Positions 34,141 through 42,585 are shown, numbered from the stretch's first letter. The stretch is DNA of 64,000 bases from DTWD01 sp963662965 (GCA_963662965.1 OY759970.1:4216001-4280000), one strand, 5' to 3'. Numbers and translations are program-made. Notes: generated by a model not told the origin, from the letters alone.

Positions 34141-35871
34141 TCACAATCCTTTCGCGGGCCCCAACGAGCTGCTGTGGGCATGGCCCCTGTGTCGCATGAG
34201 GTCTTCTGCGGCTCGCACGCCTCGATATTGAGCTTCTTCGAAGAGCGAGAGCCCACTCATGTCCGAGTGGGCAAAGCGTACCGGTCCAAAGGCATCGGCA
34301 GCGCGTCGGCGGGGCTCTCCCCAGAGAAAACCTGGGACCGGACGGATCATCGCGTGCCCCCAGAGCATGACGTCGATCTGGCTGACGAGCGATTCGAGAC
34401 CCACGTGGGCTGGCGCGAGATCGCCAAGAATGATCGACACCCAATCTTTCCAGCTGCGTTCGAGCATCCAGTGACGGGCGATCTCGGGATTCGGCACGGC
34501 GAGCGGCAGGTAGTACGTCAGAACGCTTGGCCCCGGCGCGACACGCAGGTTTTGGTGCGTGGCGACCACATACCCCAGAGATAAGCTGTCGTAGATCACG
34601 TTGTCCCACGCCGCCCCTTCAGGCAGGCGGTCGACTGTGAGGTTGGCGACCATCCATGGGGCATAGGTAAACGTGTCGATGCCCGGAAGCTCATAGCCTT
34701 CCAGGACATACGTGGCCGTAAAGCGTGGCAGGGCGTAGATGACCTCTCGTGCTCGAAACCGTACGGATGAGTTGGTGCGCGTATCAAATACGTCCACGTC
34801 GACACCTCCGGCCGAGATGTCTGGAGTCGCGGGGTCGGCGGTCACCCGGATGCGATATACCAGCATGCCCGAGTGCAGATGTCCATCGAGACGCTCTACC
34901 ATGTGGCGGACGATGCGCCCGTTTCCTTCGGGCCAGGTTAGGTATTCCACCCCTTCGCCGCGGGAGCAGAAATAATGCCAGGCGGCCCAGGCCGAAGTGG
35001 TTTCCAGTGAGCACCCGTAGTCGTCGCGACAGCAATAGTCGACGTACCATCGCAGACGATCGGACGTCCATCCAGCGCGGTCGAAGTACTCCTGCATCGA
35101 GATCCGGTCGAGAGCGACGAGATCGGGGTCGTCGCTGCTCAGGGCCATCGGCAGCGCGAATGCACGTCGGCCGCGGGCATCGCGATAATCCTGATAGCGC
35201 TTCATCTGCTGTTCGAATTCTGCGAGCATGGCGCGATCCCCCGGCGGCGAGGCGGGGCCCAGGAGCTCTCGCGCCGAGATTCCCTCTTGCCAGCGACCGT
35301 CAATGAACAGCCGCTCCTGGGGCACATGACAGAGGTGGCGCGGGTCGTAGATCGGATCACCGTCTGGACCCATGTCATAGACCATGCCCATCTCTTCCAG
35401 TAGCTCGCGCACCGCCGTCGATTCCAGGCTTGGGACCGGCAGATAGTGGGCACCCCACGGATAGGCGGACACGTCGTTCGAGTCCCAGCGTGAGTTGCCG
35501 CCCGCGTCAGACTCGAGTTCCAGGATCTCAAAGTCGCGAAAGCCGCTCTTGGCGAGCTTCCAGCCTGCCGACAGGCCAGCGATGCCGGCGCCGACGATGA
35601 CCACCGGTACGTGTCGGATTTCCTGGGGCTCAGGCAGATCGCCGGTACGCAACCGGTGTCCGACCTTGTGGGAGGCGCCGACGATGGAGCCAGCGATCCG
35701 GCCGGTGTCGATCTCGCGGTCCACGGAGGGTCCCGTCCGTGACCCACAGCCGACCGCCAGCGCTGTGGCAACACCCGGGCACAAGCGTAGGAGATCGCGC
35801 CGGCTCAGGCCGCGAGGCCTCACGGTCGGTTTTGTCTGCCCGCCACTCGACCTCTTTCGAGCTGCCCTCAC
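34141..35871 (-). CDS. Tat-secreted flavin amine-oxidase-like protein
   Basis: The 576-residue protein has a twin-arginine signal (GLSRRDLLRLCPGV), an FAD-binding fingerprint VVIVGAGIAGLSAGWKLA followed by ILELESDAGGNSRW, and a substrate domain (SMQEYFDRAGWTSDRLRWYV, YGCSLETTSAWAAWHYFCSR). It ends with the FAD-contacting MSGLSLFEEAQYRGVRAAED. The fold is that of monoamine/polyamine oxidases. Its GTG start overlaps the stop of the aminopropyltransferase gene (GTGA). A polyamine or polyamine-conjugate substrate is therefore an attractive inference, not proven. Confidence 0.82.
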   Translation of the reverse strand: MRAARKRSSGGQTKPTVRPRGLSRRDLLRLCPGVATALAVGCGSRTGPSVDREIDTGRIAGSIVGASHKVGHRLRTGDLPEPQEIRHVPVVIVGAGIAGLSAGWKLAKSGFRDFEILELESDAGGNSRWDSNDVSAYPWGAHYLPVPSLESTAVRELLEEMGMVYDMGPDGDPIYDPRHLCHVPQERLFIDGRWQEGISARELLGPASPPGDRAMLAEFEQQMKRYQDYRDARGRRAFALPMALSSDDPDLVALDRISMQEYFDRAGWTSDRLRWYVDYCCRDDYGCSLETTSAWAAWHYFCSRGEGVEYLTWPEGNGRIVRHMVERLDGHLHSGMLVYRIRVTADPATPDISAGGVDVDVFDTRTNSSVRFRAREVIYALPRFTATYVLEGYELPGIDTFTYAPWMVANLTVDRLPEGAAWDNVIYDSLSLGYVVATHQNLRVAPGPSVLTYYLPLAVPNPEIARHWMLERSWKDWVSIILGDLAPAHVGLESLVSQIDVMLWGHAMIRPVPGFLWGEPRRRAADAFGPVRFAHSDMSGLSLFEEAQYRGVRAAEDLMRHRGHAHSSSLGPAKGL

Positions 35872-37403
35872 GGCGCGTACTGCCCCCAGCCCTCCTCCTG
35901 GTATCGAACCAGGATCTGGTTGTTCAGATGGTTGACCTCGACAGGGACCTCCTCCATGTCTATGGGAAACTCAAAGAGGGAGGGCATGATCAACCGGTTG
36001 AGGAAGCGAAGGTCCTCCGGAAGGCGGTCGGCCATCTGAAAGGGTTTGTGTGACGCGATGACGTAGCCCCATTCACCGAAGGAAGGAATCGCGACGTGAT
36101 ACGGCGCTGCTTCGAGACCGACCGCGCGCACTGTCTCGACGATGCACCAGAAGGCACGCCGGGCCATGAGTGGCGACGAACTCTGGATCGCGGCGACGCC
36201 GTCTGGGGCCAGGTGAGCGGCGAGGCGTAGATAGAACGTGGTCGTGTAGAGCTTGCCCAGGGAGTAGTTTGAGGGATCGGGAAAATCGACGACAATGAAG
36301 TCGTACAGGCTCGTGTTGTCCTCGAGCCAGACGAACGCGTCGGCGTTGACGACCTGCACCCGGGACGACCGCAGTGCGTAGTTGTTGAGGGCCGCGAACG
36401 CATCGTGATACGTGAAGATCTCCGTCATCGTCGGATCGAGGTCAACCAGCGTGACGCGCTGGACCCTCTGGTCCTTGAGAATCTCTCGAACCGCCATGCC
36501 GTCCCCGCCGCCGAGAACGAGAACCTGCCGTGGCGACCCCACCGCCGCCAGCCCCGGATGGACCAGCGCCTCGTGGTACCGGTACTCGTCGAGGGAGGAA
36601 AACTGGAACTGGCCGTTCAGGAATAGCCGCATCTCTCCTTGGGCGTTGGTCGCGACGATGCGCTGATATCGAGAGGCACGACTGAAGATCACCGGGTCCT
36701 GATACAAGCGCTGCTCGGTGAAATCCGACAAGACATCGGAGAAAGCCACGCCCACCAGGAGCAGCACGAGGGCGGCGTAGGCCTGGAGGGTGAGTATGGG
36801 TCGTCGATGCTCCTCACGAAACAGGTGGCACATCCAGATCGCCACGAGGACGTTCAGGAAGCCAAAGATAAATGACGACCGCATCAACCCAACCTGGGGG
36901 ACGAGCCACAGGGGAAACACAAGCGACGCAGCCAGAGCACCCAGGTAGTCGAGCGACAGGACCTTCGAGACCAGGTCGCTGAACGGGAACTGGTCCTCGA
37001 GAATGCGCAAGATGAACGGGATCTCCAGCCCTACCAGGATCCCGGTGACTGTGACCCACGAGTAGAGCACTACCCGGAACGCATTGAGCTCGGAAAAAGC
37101 CAGGAAGAGGACCAAGGACGATATCCCACCGATGAGGCCAACTAGGATCTCGATCTGGATGAAGCATGCGATCAGATCTTTTCGGACGTAGCGAGCCAGG
37201 TAGGAGCCTAACCCCATCGAGAAAAGGTAAACGCCGATGATGGTGGAAAACTGGGTGACGCTGTCGCCGAGCATGTAGCTGGCGATGGTTCCGGCCAGCA
37301 GCTCGTAGATCAGTCCACAGGTGCCAATGGCGAAGACCGAGAAGAGGAGGGCCTGGGTCTTGCCTCGACGGTCGTCCTTCGAAGCGGTTTTCTGCTGATC
37401 CAT
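35868..37403 (-). CDS. Membrane-bound polyamine aminopropyltransferase (spermidine synthase-like)
   Basis: The 511-residue protein has an N-terminal membrane part of six to seven helices (LLFSVFAIGTCGLIYELLAG, FSTIIGVYLFSMGLGSYLA, GLIGGISSLVLFLAFSELNA) and a C-terminal spermidine-synthase domain. The latter has YQRIVATNAQGEMRLFLNGQ, the nucleotide loop VLVLGGGDGMAVREIL, VTLVDLDPTMTEIF and catalytic DFPDPSNYSLGKLYTTTFY. The family transfers aminopropyl from decarboxylated S-adenosylmethionine to amines. ATG 37403 was taken because it begins the conserved part; an upstream in-frame extension to 37478 is possible. It heads the minus-strand operon with the oxidase and membrane genes. Confidence 0.9.
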   Translation of the reverse strand: MDQQKTASKDDRRGKTQALLFSVFAIGTCGLIYELLAGTIASYMLGDSVTQFSTIIGVYLFSMGLGSYLARYVRKDLIACFIQIEILVGLIGGISSLVLFLAFSELNAFRVVLYSWVTVTGILVGLEIPFILRILEDQFPFSDLVSKVLSLDYLGALAASLVFPLWLVPQVGLMRSSFIFGFLNVLVAIWMCHLFREEHRRPILTLQAYAALVLLLVGVAFSDVLSDFTEQRLYQDPVIFSRASRYQRIVATNAQGEMRLFLNGQFQFSSLDEYRYHEALVHPGLAAVGSPRQVLVLGGGDGMAVREILKDQRVQRVTLVDLDPTMTEIFTYHDAFAALNNYALRSSRVQVVNADAFVWLEDNTSLYDFIVVDFPDPSNYSLGKLYTTTFYLRLAAHLAPDGVAAIQSSSPLMARRAFWCIVETVRAVGLEAAPYHVAIPSFGEWGYVIASHKPFQMADRLPEDLRFLNRLIMPSLFEFPIDMEEVPVEVNHLNNQILVRYQEEGWGQYAP

Positions 37404-37606
37404 GGATAGTGGAGATTGTGGCTTACCGGTTGTTTTGATACCAGCCTCGCGTTTCCTATACGATGACGTTCGTCTCAAAATACCATGGCGTACCGTTCGA
37501 GAGACACGATAATCCAGAGCGCTTCGACCCTTCGTTTCCTTTTAGTAGACGGACGAGTGCGATTGGCGGGCCGTGTCAATGCCTTTGAGACAACCTGATT
37601 CCGCAT

Positions 37607-38725
37607 TTACTGTAGCGACCCCACGCTGGTGACGAGCGTGATCGGGCGATCGTCACGGATGGGTTGTGACCGGCGGATCACCCCATACTGTGGGTCGTCC
37701 GGGGTGACGGGCGTCGCTCCTGGGGCATCCTCGCGGGTCGGTTGCGGCGGCCGATTGATCCACACGGCCGTGGGCGGTGTTTCTGGACGTGGTGGCCCCT
37801 GCACGAACCGCTCGGGATGGGCGGCGTATGCCGCCAGGCGCGTGCGGTGCCGGACCGCGAGGACCGTCGCGGCGCGGCCGTAGTGCACGGCGGTTGGTGT
37901 CAGGTAGCTGAGGCCGCTGTGATGGTGCGCGTCGTTGTACCACGCGAACAGATCGCGGCTGACGGCGCGGGCGTGTTGGAGCGAGCCGAACCGGCCAGGA
38001 AACTCCGGCCGGTACTTCACGGTCCGGAACTGCGCTTCGGAGAACGGATTGTCGTTGCTCACGCGGGGCCGCGAATGACTGGCGTCGATGCCCAGATCCG
38101 AGAAGAGCAGCGCGACGAGCTTGCTCCGCATAGGCGCGCCACGGTCCGCATGAATGGTGAGTTGGTGCGGGGCGATGCCCTGCTTCAGGCAGGTCGCCGC
38201 AATCAGGCGCTCCGCCAGGTGCGCATTTTCGTGGCGCGCGACCATCCAGCCCACCGCGTAGCGGCTGAAGAGGTCGAGGATGACGTACAGCGAGTAGTAG
38301 CGGTACGGGATCGAGCCCTTGAGTTTGGTGATGTCCCACGACCAGACCTGATTCGGGCGCGTTGCCACGAGCTCGGGTGCGGTATACGCCGGATGCCGGG
38401 CCTGGGCGCGCCGCTCGCGCACTTCCGTGGCCGCCGCGAGCACCCGATACATTGTGCGCGGGGCACAGAGGTACCGCTGCTCCTCGAGCAACGTGGCATG
38501 GACTTCGGCGGGCGACTGGTCGATGAACCGCTCGCTGTGCAACACGTTGAGCACCGCCTGGCGTTCGGTGGCACCCAGCGCGCGCGGCGACGGCGCACGG
38601 GGCCGCGGTGGTGTGGCGCGGGGCGCGGGGCGCCGCCGGCGATAGAGCGCCGCCCGGGACACGCCGACGCTGTGACACAGCGCCGCCGTCTCGCCCGGCG
38701 TCGTGACGGCCTCGATGGCGCGCAT
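37607..38725 (-). CDS. IS3-family transposase OrfB (DDE integrase core)
   Basis: The 372-residue product has an N-terminal HTH_21-like segment (ERFIDQSPAEVHATLLEEQR, CAPRTMYRVLAAATEVRE) and an rve core: Asp in VWSWDITKLKGSIPYRYY, Asp in LTIHADRGAPMRSK and Glu in NDNPFSEAQFRTVKY, followed by HHHSGLSYLTPTAVHYG. Its ATG overlaps the orfA stop (TGATG). In IS3 elements the active enzyme is usually an OrfAB fusion made by frameshifting; here the frames overlap by one base, which also permits reinitiation. Confidence 0.93.
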   Translation of the reverse strand: MRAIEAVTTPGETAALCHSVGVSRAALYRRRRPAPRATPPRPRAPSPRALGATERQAVLNVLHSERFIDQSPAEVHATLLEEQRYLCAPRTMYRVLAAATEVRERRAQARHPAYTAPELVATRPNQVWSWDITKLKGSIPYRYYSLYVILDLFSRYAVGWMVARHENAHLAERLIAATCLKQGIAPHQLTIHADRGAPMRSKLVALLFSDLGIDASHSRPRVSNDNPFSEAQFRTVKYRPEFPGRFGSLQHARAVSRDLFAWYNDAHHHSGLSYLTPTAVHYGRAATVLAVRHRTRLAAYAAHPERFVQGPPRPETPPTAVWINRPPQPTREDAPGATPVTPDDPQYGVIRRSQPIRDDRPITLVTSVGSLQ

Positions 38726-39213
38726 CAGTCGGTCTCGTCGTCGTCGCTGGGTGTCAGGGGGATCCCCAGGATCTCGGCAACTTTTTTTTGGAGCGTCATG
38801 ATCGTCTCCGCCCGCTGCAGCTTCCGCTGGAGCCGGCGGTTCTCCACCTCGAGCTGCTTCACGCGCGGGTCAACGGGGCGGGGTGTCGGCCCCCGCCGGC
38901 GCCCGCGCATCTCGCGCAGCGCCCCCGCCTCCCGCTGCCGCCGCCAGTTCGTCAACAGCGACGAGTACAGCCCCTCGCGACGCAACAGGGCCCCCACCTC
39001 GCCGGGCTTCTTGCACGCGTCGGCTTGCGTGAGGATGCGGAGCCGATATTCTGCGGAGAAGCGCCGGCGCTGGACCGTCGCCGGCACCTCCGGGTCAGGG
39101 TCGGGCGGGCGTGACGTGGTCATGGGGCCGGGGCCTCCCGTCGCCCTCCGGGCTCCCGTCGCCCCCGGCCCCGCGACCACGTCCATCTCCACGGCCTCTG
39201 GCATGCGAGTCAT
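38725..39213 (-). CDS. IS3-family OrfA (helix-turn-helix)
   Basis: The 162-residue protein has a long Pro/Gly-rich leader, then the HTH_Tnp_1 region RRRFSAEYRLRILTQADACK, KPGEVGALLRREGLYSSLLT, NWRRQREAGAL. A leucine-zipper-like stretch follows (VKQLEVENRRLQRKLQRAET, IMTLQKKVAEILG) that mediates OrfA/OrfB contacts. ATG 39213 starts the frame; later methionines could be used since the first 50 residues are poorly conserved. Confidence 0.88.
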   Translation of the reverse strand: MTRMPEAVEMDVVAGPGATGARRATGGPGPMTTSRPPDPDPEVPATVQRRRFSAEYRLRILTQADACKKPGEVGALLRREGLYSSLLTNWRRQREAGALREMRGRRRGPTPRPVDPRVKQLEVENRRLQRKLQRAETIMTLQKKVAEILGIPLTPSDDDETD

Positions 39214-39283
39214 CTCTCCAACCTTCCCCGCCCCTACACTAATCTCACCAGGGAGGTTGTCTCACAGATTATTGGCACAGGGG

Positions 39284-39736
39284 GTGGAGCCTTTGCGTAT
39301 CCTCGACCGTCGACGAGTGAAATGGCTCGATCACCGGGTCACCTTTTACGCACTGGGCACAAGTCACGCGATACTCCTCGAGTATGGAGACACGGTGCTG
39401 ACCGAGCTGCTCACCTGTGTGCCCACTGCTGTACAGGCTCATATTCTTGAGCAGGGTGGCGCACATTTGCCCTATACCGTCTCCAGGAGTTTCGACAGCC
39501 TGAGCTATCGTTGCCGATTGACCCCGTTTGAGCTGTGTGGTGGAGATGGGCTGCAGAGCGAGTTCTCAAGCGAGGATCGGATCAGCTTCACGTATCACAC
39601 GGAGGGGGAGTTTGAAGAGCCGATCACGCACATCGGGTGGCGTGGTGGTGACTCCACACTCTCTGTGGAGACCGTCCACACATATCCTAACGAGGGGCAG
39701 GGGGTCAGAAGCGAGAGCACCTTCGAGCTCTCCTGA
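39284..39736 (+). CDS. DUF2617-like protein
   Basis: A product of 150 residues from GTG 39284 (TTG 39272 also possible); the IS end lies only 20 bases upstream, so the original 5' end may be lost. Features fitting DUF2617 are HRVTFYALGTSHAILLEYGD, TELLTCV, HLPYTVSRSFDSLSYRCRLT and the late VETVHTYPNEGQGVRSEST (a T-W/V-H-x-YP motif). DUF2617 genes recur with DUF4178, DUF4247, DUF350 and aminopropyltransferase genes. Function unknown. Confidence 0.7.
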   Translation: MEPLRILDRRRVKWLDHRVTFYALGTSHAILLEYGDTVLTELLTCVPTAVQAHILEQGGAHLPYTVSRSFDSLSYRCRLTPFELCGGDGLQSEFSSEDRISFTYHTEGEFEEPITHIGWRGGDSTLSVETVHTYPNEGQGVRSESTFELS

Positions 39737-39749
39737 CGCACGGTGGCTC

Positions 39750-40085
39750 TCAGAGGATCGCCCGCAGCACGACTTTTGCCACCGTCAGCAAGATCGCGAT
39801 GAGCAGGGTCGTGCGAAGCGAATCGATCTCGAAGTCGTCGATCAGCTTGTCGGTCAGCCACAGGAGGAACGCGTTGATGACCAGCCCGAACAGGCCGAAA
39901 CTCAGCAGCATCGGGATATAGGCGATCAGCGCGACCAGCCAGAATAGAAAGTAGTTCAACACTCCGTAGACCAACACGACGACCAGCGCGGTACCGAACG
40001 ATTTCAGGCGCACGCCTGGCAACGCGGTCGCCAGAGCGTAGAGGAGCCCTGAGGTCACGAACACCTCGATGATGAGTCTCAGCAT
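39750..40085 (-). CDS. Small four-helix membrane protein (phage-holin-4-like)
   Basis: The 111-residue protein has four helices (LIIEVFVTSGLLYALATAL, FGTALVVVLVYGVLNYFLFW, ALIAYIPMLLSFGLFGLVIN, TLLIAILLTVAKVVLRAIL) separated by short loops, the pattern of the phage holin 4 / YvlD family of bacterial membrane proteins. Its ATG overlaps the stop of the MscS gene (ATGCTGA), so the two are coupled. In bacteria this family is often near envelope-stress genes rather than phage lysis genes. Confidence 0.8.
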   Translation of the reverse strand: MLRLIIEVFVTSGLLYALATALPGVRLKSFGTALVVVLVYGVLNYFLFWLVALIAYIPMLLSFGLFGLVINAFLLWLTDKLIDDFEIDSLRTTLLIAILLTVAKVVLRAIL

Positions 40086-41323
40086 GGGGGTTTCGTGTTG
40101 AGGGCGGCCAGCAGGGTCCGCACGTCGCTTCCTGTCGGACTCTGGTAGATACGCAGGTTGAACGCCGGAGCGATCGCCAGGATGTGGTCGAAGATGTCGG
40201 CTTGAATCCCTTCGTAGTTGCTCCACACCTGGTCGCGGCTGAATACATAGATGTCGATCGGAAGACCGTGTTCGGTCGGTGCCAGATGCCGCACCAGGAA
40301 GGTCATCTCCTGGTGGATCATCGGATGGTTGCGCAGATACGCAACGACATAGGCTCTGAACGTGCCGAGGTTGGTCACCTGTCGGCCGTTGAGCGGGTCC
40401 GATGCGTCGACGTTCCGCTCCGCGTTCCAACCCGAGATCTCGTGGCGCTTTTTCTCCAGATATTCTGCGATGTACTGGATCTTCGCGAACCGATCGAGCA
40501 TCTCCTCGTCACAAAAGCGAATCGAGTCCATGTCGATGTTGATCGCGCGCTTGATCCGGCGCCCGCCCGACTCCGACATCCCACGCCAATTCTTGAACGA
40601 CTCGGTGATCAGCGCGTAGGTCGGGATGGTCGTGATCGTCTTGTCCCAGTTCTTCACTTTGACGGTCGTCAGTGCGACCTCCAGCACGTCGCCATCGGCG
40701 CCGTACTTCGGCATCTCAATCCAGCCACCCGGAGCCACCATCTGATTCGAGGAGAGCTGGATGCCGACAACCAGACCCAGGATCGGGTCCTTGAAGATCA
40801 GCATCAGAACGGCCGTCATCGCGCCGAGACCGCCGAGCAGAAGAGTCGGCGAATGACCGATGATCAGCGATATCACGGCAATCGTGGCGACGCTGTAGAG
40901 GACGAGTTTGAGCACTTGAACGACGGTCTTGACCGGCAGGTCGCGCGGGACCTTCGACGATTGCAAGAAGTCGACGCTGGCGTTCAACGCGCCGTCGATC
41001 GCGAGCAGCGTGACCAGAAGCATGTAGATGAGAGAAGCTCGTCTGACGACCTCGATCCAGAGGTCGTACCCATCGAGCACCGGCTGGGCAAAGACGTAGA
41101 CGACCAACGCCGGTGCCAGATGCAGGAGACGATGGAACACTCGGCGCTTGACAATGATGTCGTCCCACGCGGTGGTGGTGTGTCCTACGACATTCTCGAG
41201 CTGGCGGATGATGATCCGCCGTGCGACGATGTCTGCGATGACAGCCAGCGTAATAACAAGAACGATCTCGACCGGCGTGGTCACGAAGGTGACGGTCTGA
41301 CCGCTGAGGCCTTCCTGGAGCAA
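40079..41323 (-). CDS. MscS-family mechanosensitive ion channel (YbdG-like)
   Basis: The 414-residue protein has N-terminal helices (TPVEIVLVITLAVIADIVAR, LLHLAPALVVYVFAQPVL), then the pore-lining TM3 region TLLLGGLGAMTAVLMLIFKD, PILGLVVGIQLSSNQMVAPG. The beta domain follows (GDVLEVALTTVKVKNWDKTI, TTIPTYALITESFKNWRGM) and a long C-terminal cage (TFLVRHLAPTEHGLPIDIYV). The insert with EKKRHEISG is characteristic of YbdG-type channels. It would relieve osmotic stress, complementing the potassium channel in the same island. Confidence 0.92.
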   Translation of the reverse strand: MLQEGLSGQTVTFVTTPVEIVLVITLAVIADIVARRIIIRQLENVVGHTTTAWDDIIVKRRVFHRLLHLAPALVVYVFAQPVLDGYDLWIEVVRRASLIYMLLVTLLAIDGALNASVDFLQSSKVPRDLPVKTVVQVLKLVLYSVATIAVISLIIGHSPTLLLGGLGAMTAVLMLIFKDPILGLVVGIQLSSNQMVAPGGWIEMPKYGADGDVLEVALTTVKVKNWDKTITTIPTYALITESFKNWRGMSESGGRRIKRAINIDMDSIRFCDEEMLDRFAKIQYIAEYLEKKRHEISGWNAERNVDASDPLNGRQVTNLGTFRAYVVAYLRNHPMIHQEMTFLVRHLAPTEHGLPIDIYVFSRDQVWSNYEGIQADIFDHILAIAPAFNLRIYQSPTGSDVRTLLAALNTKPPC

Positions 41324-41353
41324 CCAGTCGCGTAAGGGGGTTTAGCATCGCAG

Positions 41354-42274
41354 TTGAATACTATCTCGATACGGTGGCGGGCTGACAAACGCCCAAGCGT
41401 GCGACCGTCGACGTACCAAGGCTACGAACGGAAGGTTCGGCTGCACATCGTTCCGGAGCTGGGCAAGATTCGCCTCGATAGATTGACCACGCAGCGGCTC
41501 CAGTCATTTCTGAATATGAAACTTCAGAGCGGCTTAGCGCCAGCGATGGTGCGGTCGTTGCGTGTGGTCCTTGTTTCAGCGATGACGAAGGCTCACGAAT
41601 TGGATCTGATCCCCAAGAATTGCGCTGCCTTTACAGTGGCACCTCACCTGCCGAAGCAGAAGGTCGATCCGTTCACGATCGACGAGACTCGGCGCTTCTT
41701 GAAGGCTGCGGAGGGCGAGGCGCTTGAAGGGTTGTTCGTCGTTGCGGCCACGGCTGGCTTGAGGCGCTGGGAATTGCTGGGTTTGACGTGGGACAACGTC
41801 GACCTCAACAAAGGGCAGATTCAGGTGCGTCAGGCTCTCCAGCGCGTCGATAAGAAGCTACGGCTCGTTGAGACGAAGTCAGGGCGCGGTCGAAACGTGA
41901 AGCTATCTGAGCGAGCCACAGAGGCCCTGAAGCGACATCGAAGCCTTCAGGTCGAACAGAGATTCGCTGCGGGTGAGAGGTGGAGCAATGAGTTGGACCT
42001 CGTGTTCACCGGCAAGATGGGTAGTCCGTTGGAGGCCACGATACCTAACCGCATCATGAATCGTATTCTCAAGAAGGCCGAGATTCGGCATCGAAAGTTT
42101 CACGCGTTAAGGCACGGGGTCGGCACGAGCTTGATGGAGCTTGGCGTGAACCCAAAGATCGTTGCTGAGATGTTGGGACACAGCAATGTCACCATCACGC
42201 TGAATCTCTATAGCCACGTGTCGCCGACGATGCAGGACGACGCCGTCAGTCGCATGGACGCGGTTCTGGCTTGA
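41354..42274 (+). CDS. Tyrosine recombinase (integrase), N-terminally truncated
   Basis: The 306-residue product starts at TTG 41354. A core-binding domain starts almost at once (RPSVRPSTYQGYERKVRLHI), and the catalytic domain carries Arg in AGLRRWELLGLTWD, Lys near VETKSGRGR, HxxR in FHALRHGVGTS, His in LGHSNVTITLNLYSH and the Tyr therein. Relatives have about 60 further N-terminal residues for binding arm sites; an in-frame stop just upstream shows they are gone. Catalysis could persist but arm-site assembly should be impaired. It lies 140 bases from the right attachment site. Confidence 0.9.
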   Translation: MNTISIRWRADKRPSVRPSTYQGYERKVRLHIVPELGKIRLDRLTTQRLQSFLNMKLQSGLAPAMVRSLRVVLVSAMTKAHELDLIPKNCAAFTVAPHLPKQKVDPFTIDETRRFLKAAEGEALEGLFVVAATAGLRRWELLGLTWDNVDLNKGQIQVRQALQRVDKKLRLVETKSGRGRNVKLSERATEALKRHRSLQVEQRFAAGERWSNELDLVFTGKMGSPLEATIPNRIMNRILKKAEIRHRKFHALRHGVGTSLMELGVNPKIVAEMLGHSNVTITLNLYSHVSPTMQDDAVSRMDAVLA

Positions 42275-42280
42275 GGTCGC

Positions 42281-42302
42281 TGACAACCAGTCTGACAACC
42301 AC
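42281..42302 (+). repeat. Arm-type integrase site, right
   Basis: Identical over 22 bases to 22340-22361 (two TGACAACC units with AGTC between). It starts seven bases after the integrase stop and 113 bases before the tRNA fragment, so both copies lie just inside the island. Confidence 0.7.
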
Positions 42303-42414
42303 GTGGATGAACGTATGTGGATAATCTGCGTCTAGACGAACGGACTTGGTAGCCTCACCTAAGAGAACACCACAGAAAACGACGAAACAACACGGTATGA
42401 ACGAGAGTAGCCGA

Positions 42415-42470
42415 GACTTAAAATCCTGTGGAGCGCAAGCTCCGTGTGGGTTCGATCCCCACCCTCGGCA
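42415..42470 (+). repeat. attR: tRNA-Leu 3' half
   Basis: The fragment starts at the anticodon region (GACTTAAAATCCTGTGG), continues with a variable arm AGCGCAAGCT, a T-arm GTGTGGGTTCGATCCCCAC and CCTCGGC plus discriminator A. It lacks the 5' half and cannot be a functional tRNA. It is most simply the original chromosomal 3' end displaced when the island brought its own. Confidence 0.8.
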
Positions 42471-42585
42471 CTTTCGTTGCGAGCACTTACGAGTCCGGAA
42501 GGACGCACGAACGGGTGCGGAAGGCGAAGGCTTGAGTCACCGTTCTGGACCGCGTAGATATACTCTGGACAGAAGCTTTCGACTC

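Larger units (their letters stand above)
37586..39264 (-). mobile_element. IS3-family insertion sequence, about 1.68 kb
   Basis: Terminal inverted repeats TGAGACAACCT (37586-37596) and AGGTTGTCTCA (39254-39264) enclose overlapping orfA and orfB on the minus strand. The next bases of the two ends differ. No clear 3-5-base target duplication is visible (CTT versus CAG). It sits in the divergent spacer between the aminopropyltransferase and DUF2617 genes and has probably separated them from their original regulatory region. Confidence 0.88.
22213..42431. mobile_element. 20.2-kb integrative island at tRNA-Leu(TAA)
   Basis: Bounded by matching tRNA-Leu anticodon segments in direct orientation, with a 22-base direct repeat just inside each end (22340-22361, 42281-42302) and a tyrosine integrase next to the right end. 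The cargo is Sel1-repeat lipoproteins, two IS elements and a membrane/PspA/polyamine module. No phage structural, replication or conjugation genes are seen. The integrase lacks its N-terminal domain, so the element is probably not mobile now. Confidence 0.75.

Noticed and set aside
37742..39253. Plus-strand frame running through the IS3 element into the DUF2617 gene
   Set aside because: The part over the IS is antisense to the transposase; only the portion after the right inverted repeat has DUF2617-like sequence.
22183..42470. The island as a prophage
   Set aside because: Besides the integrase and a holin-like membrane protein, whose family is also found in non-phage operons, no structural, replication or lysis genes are visible.
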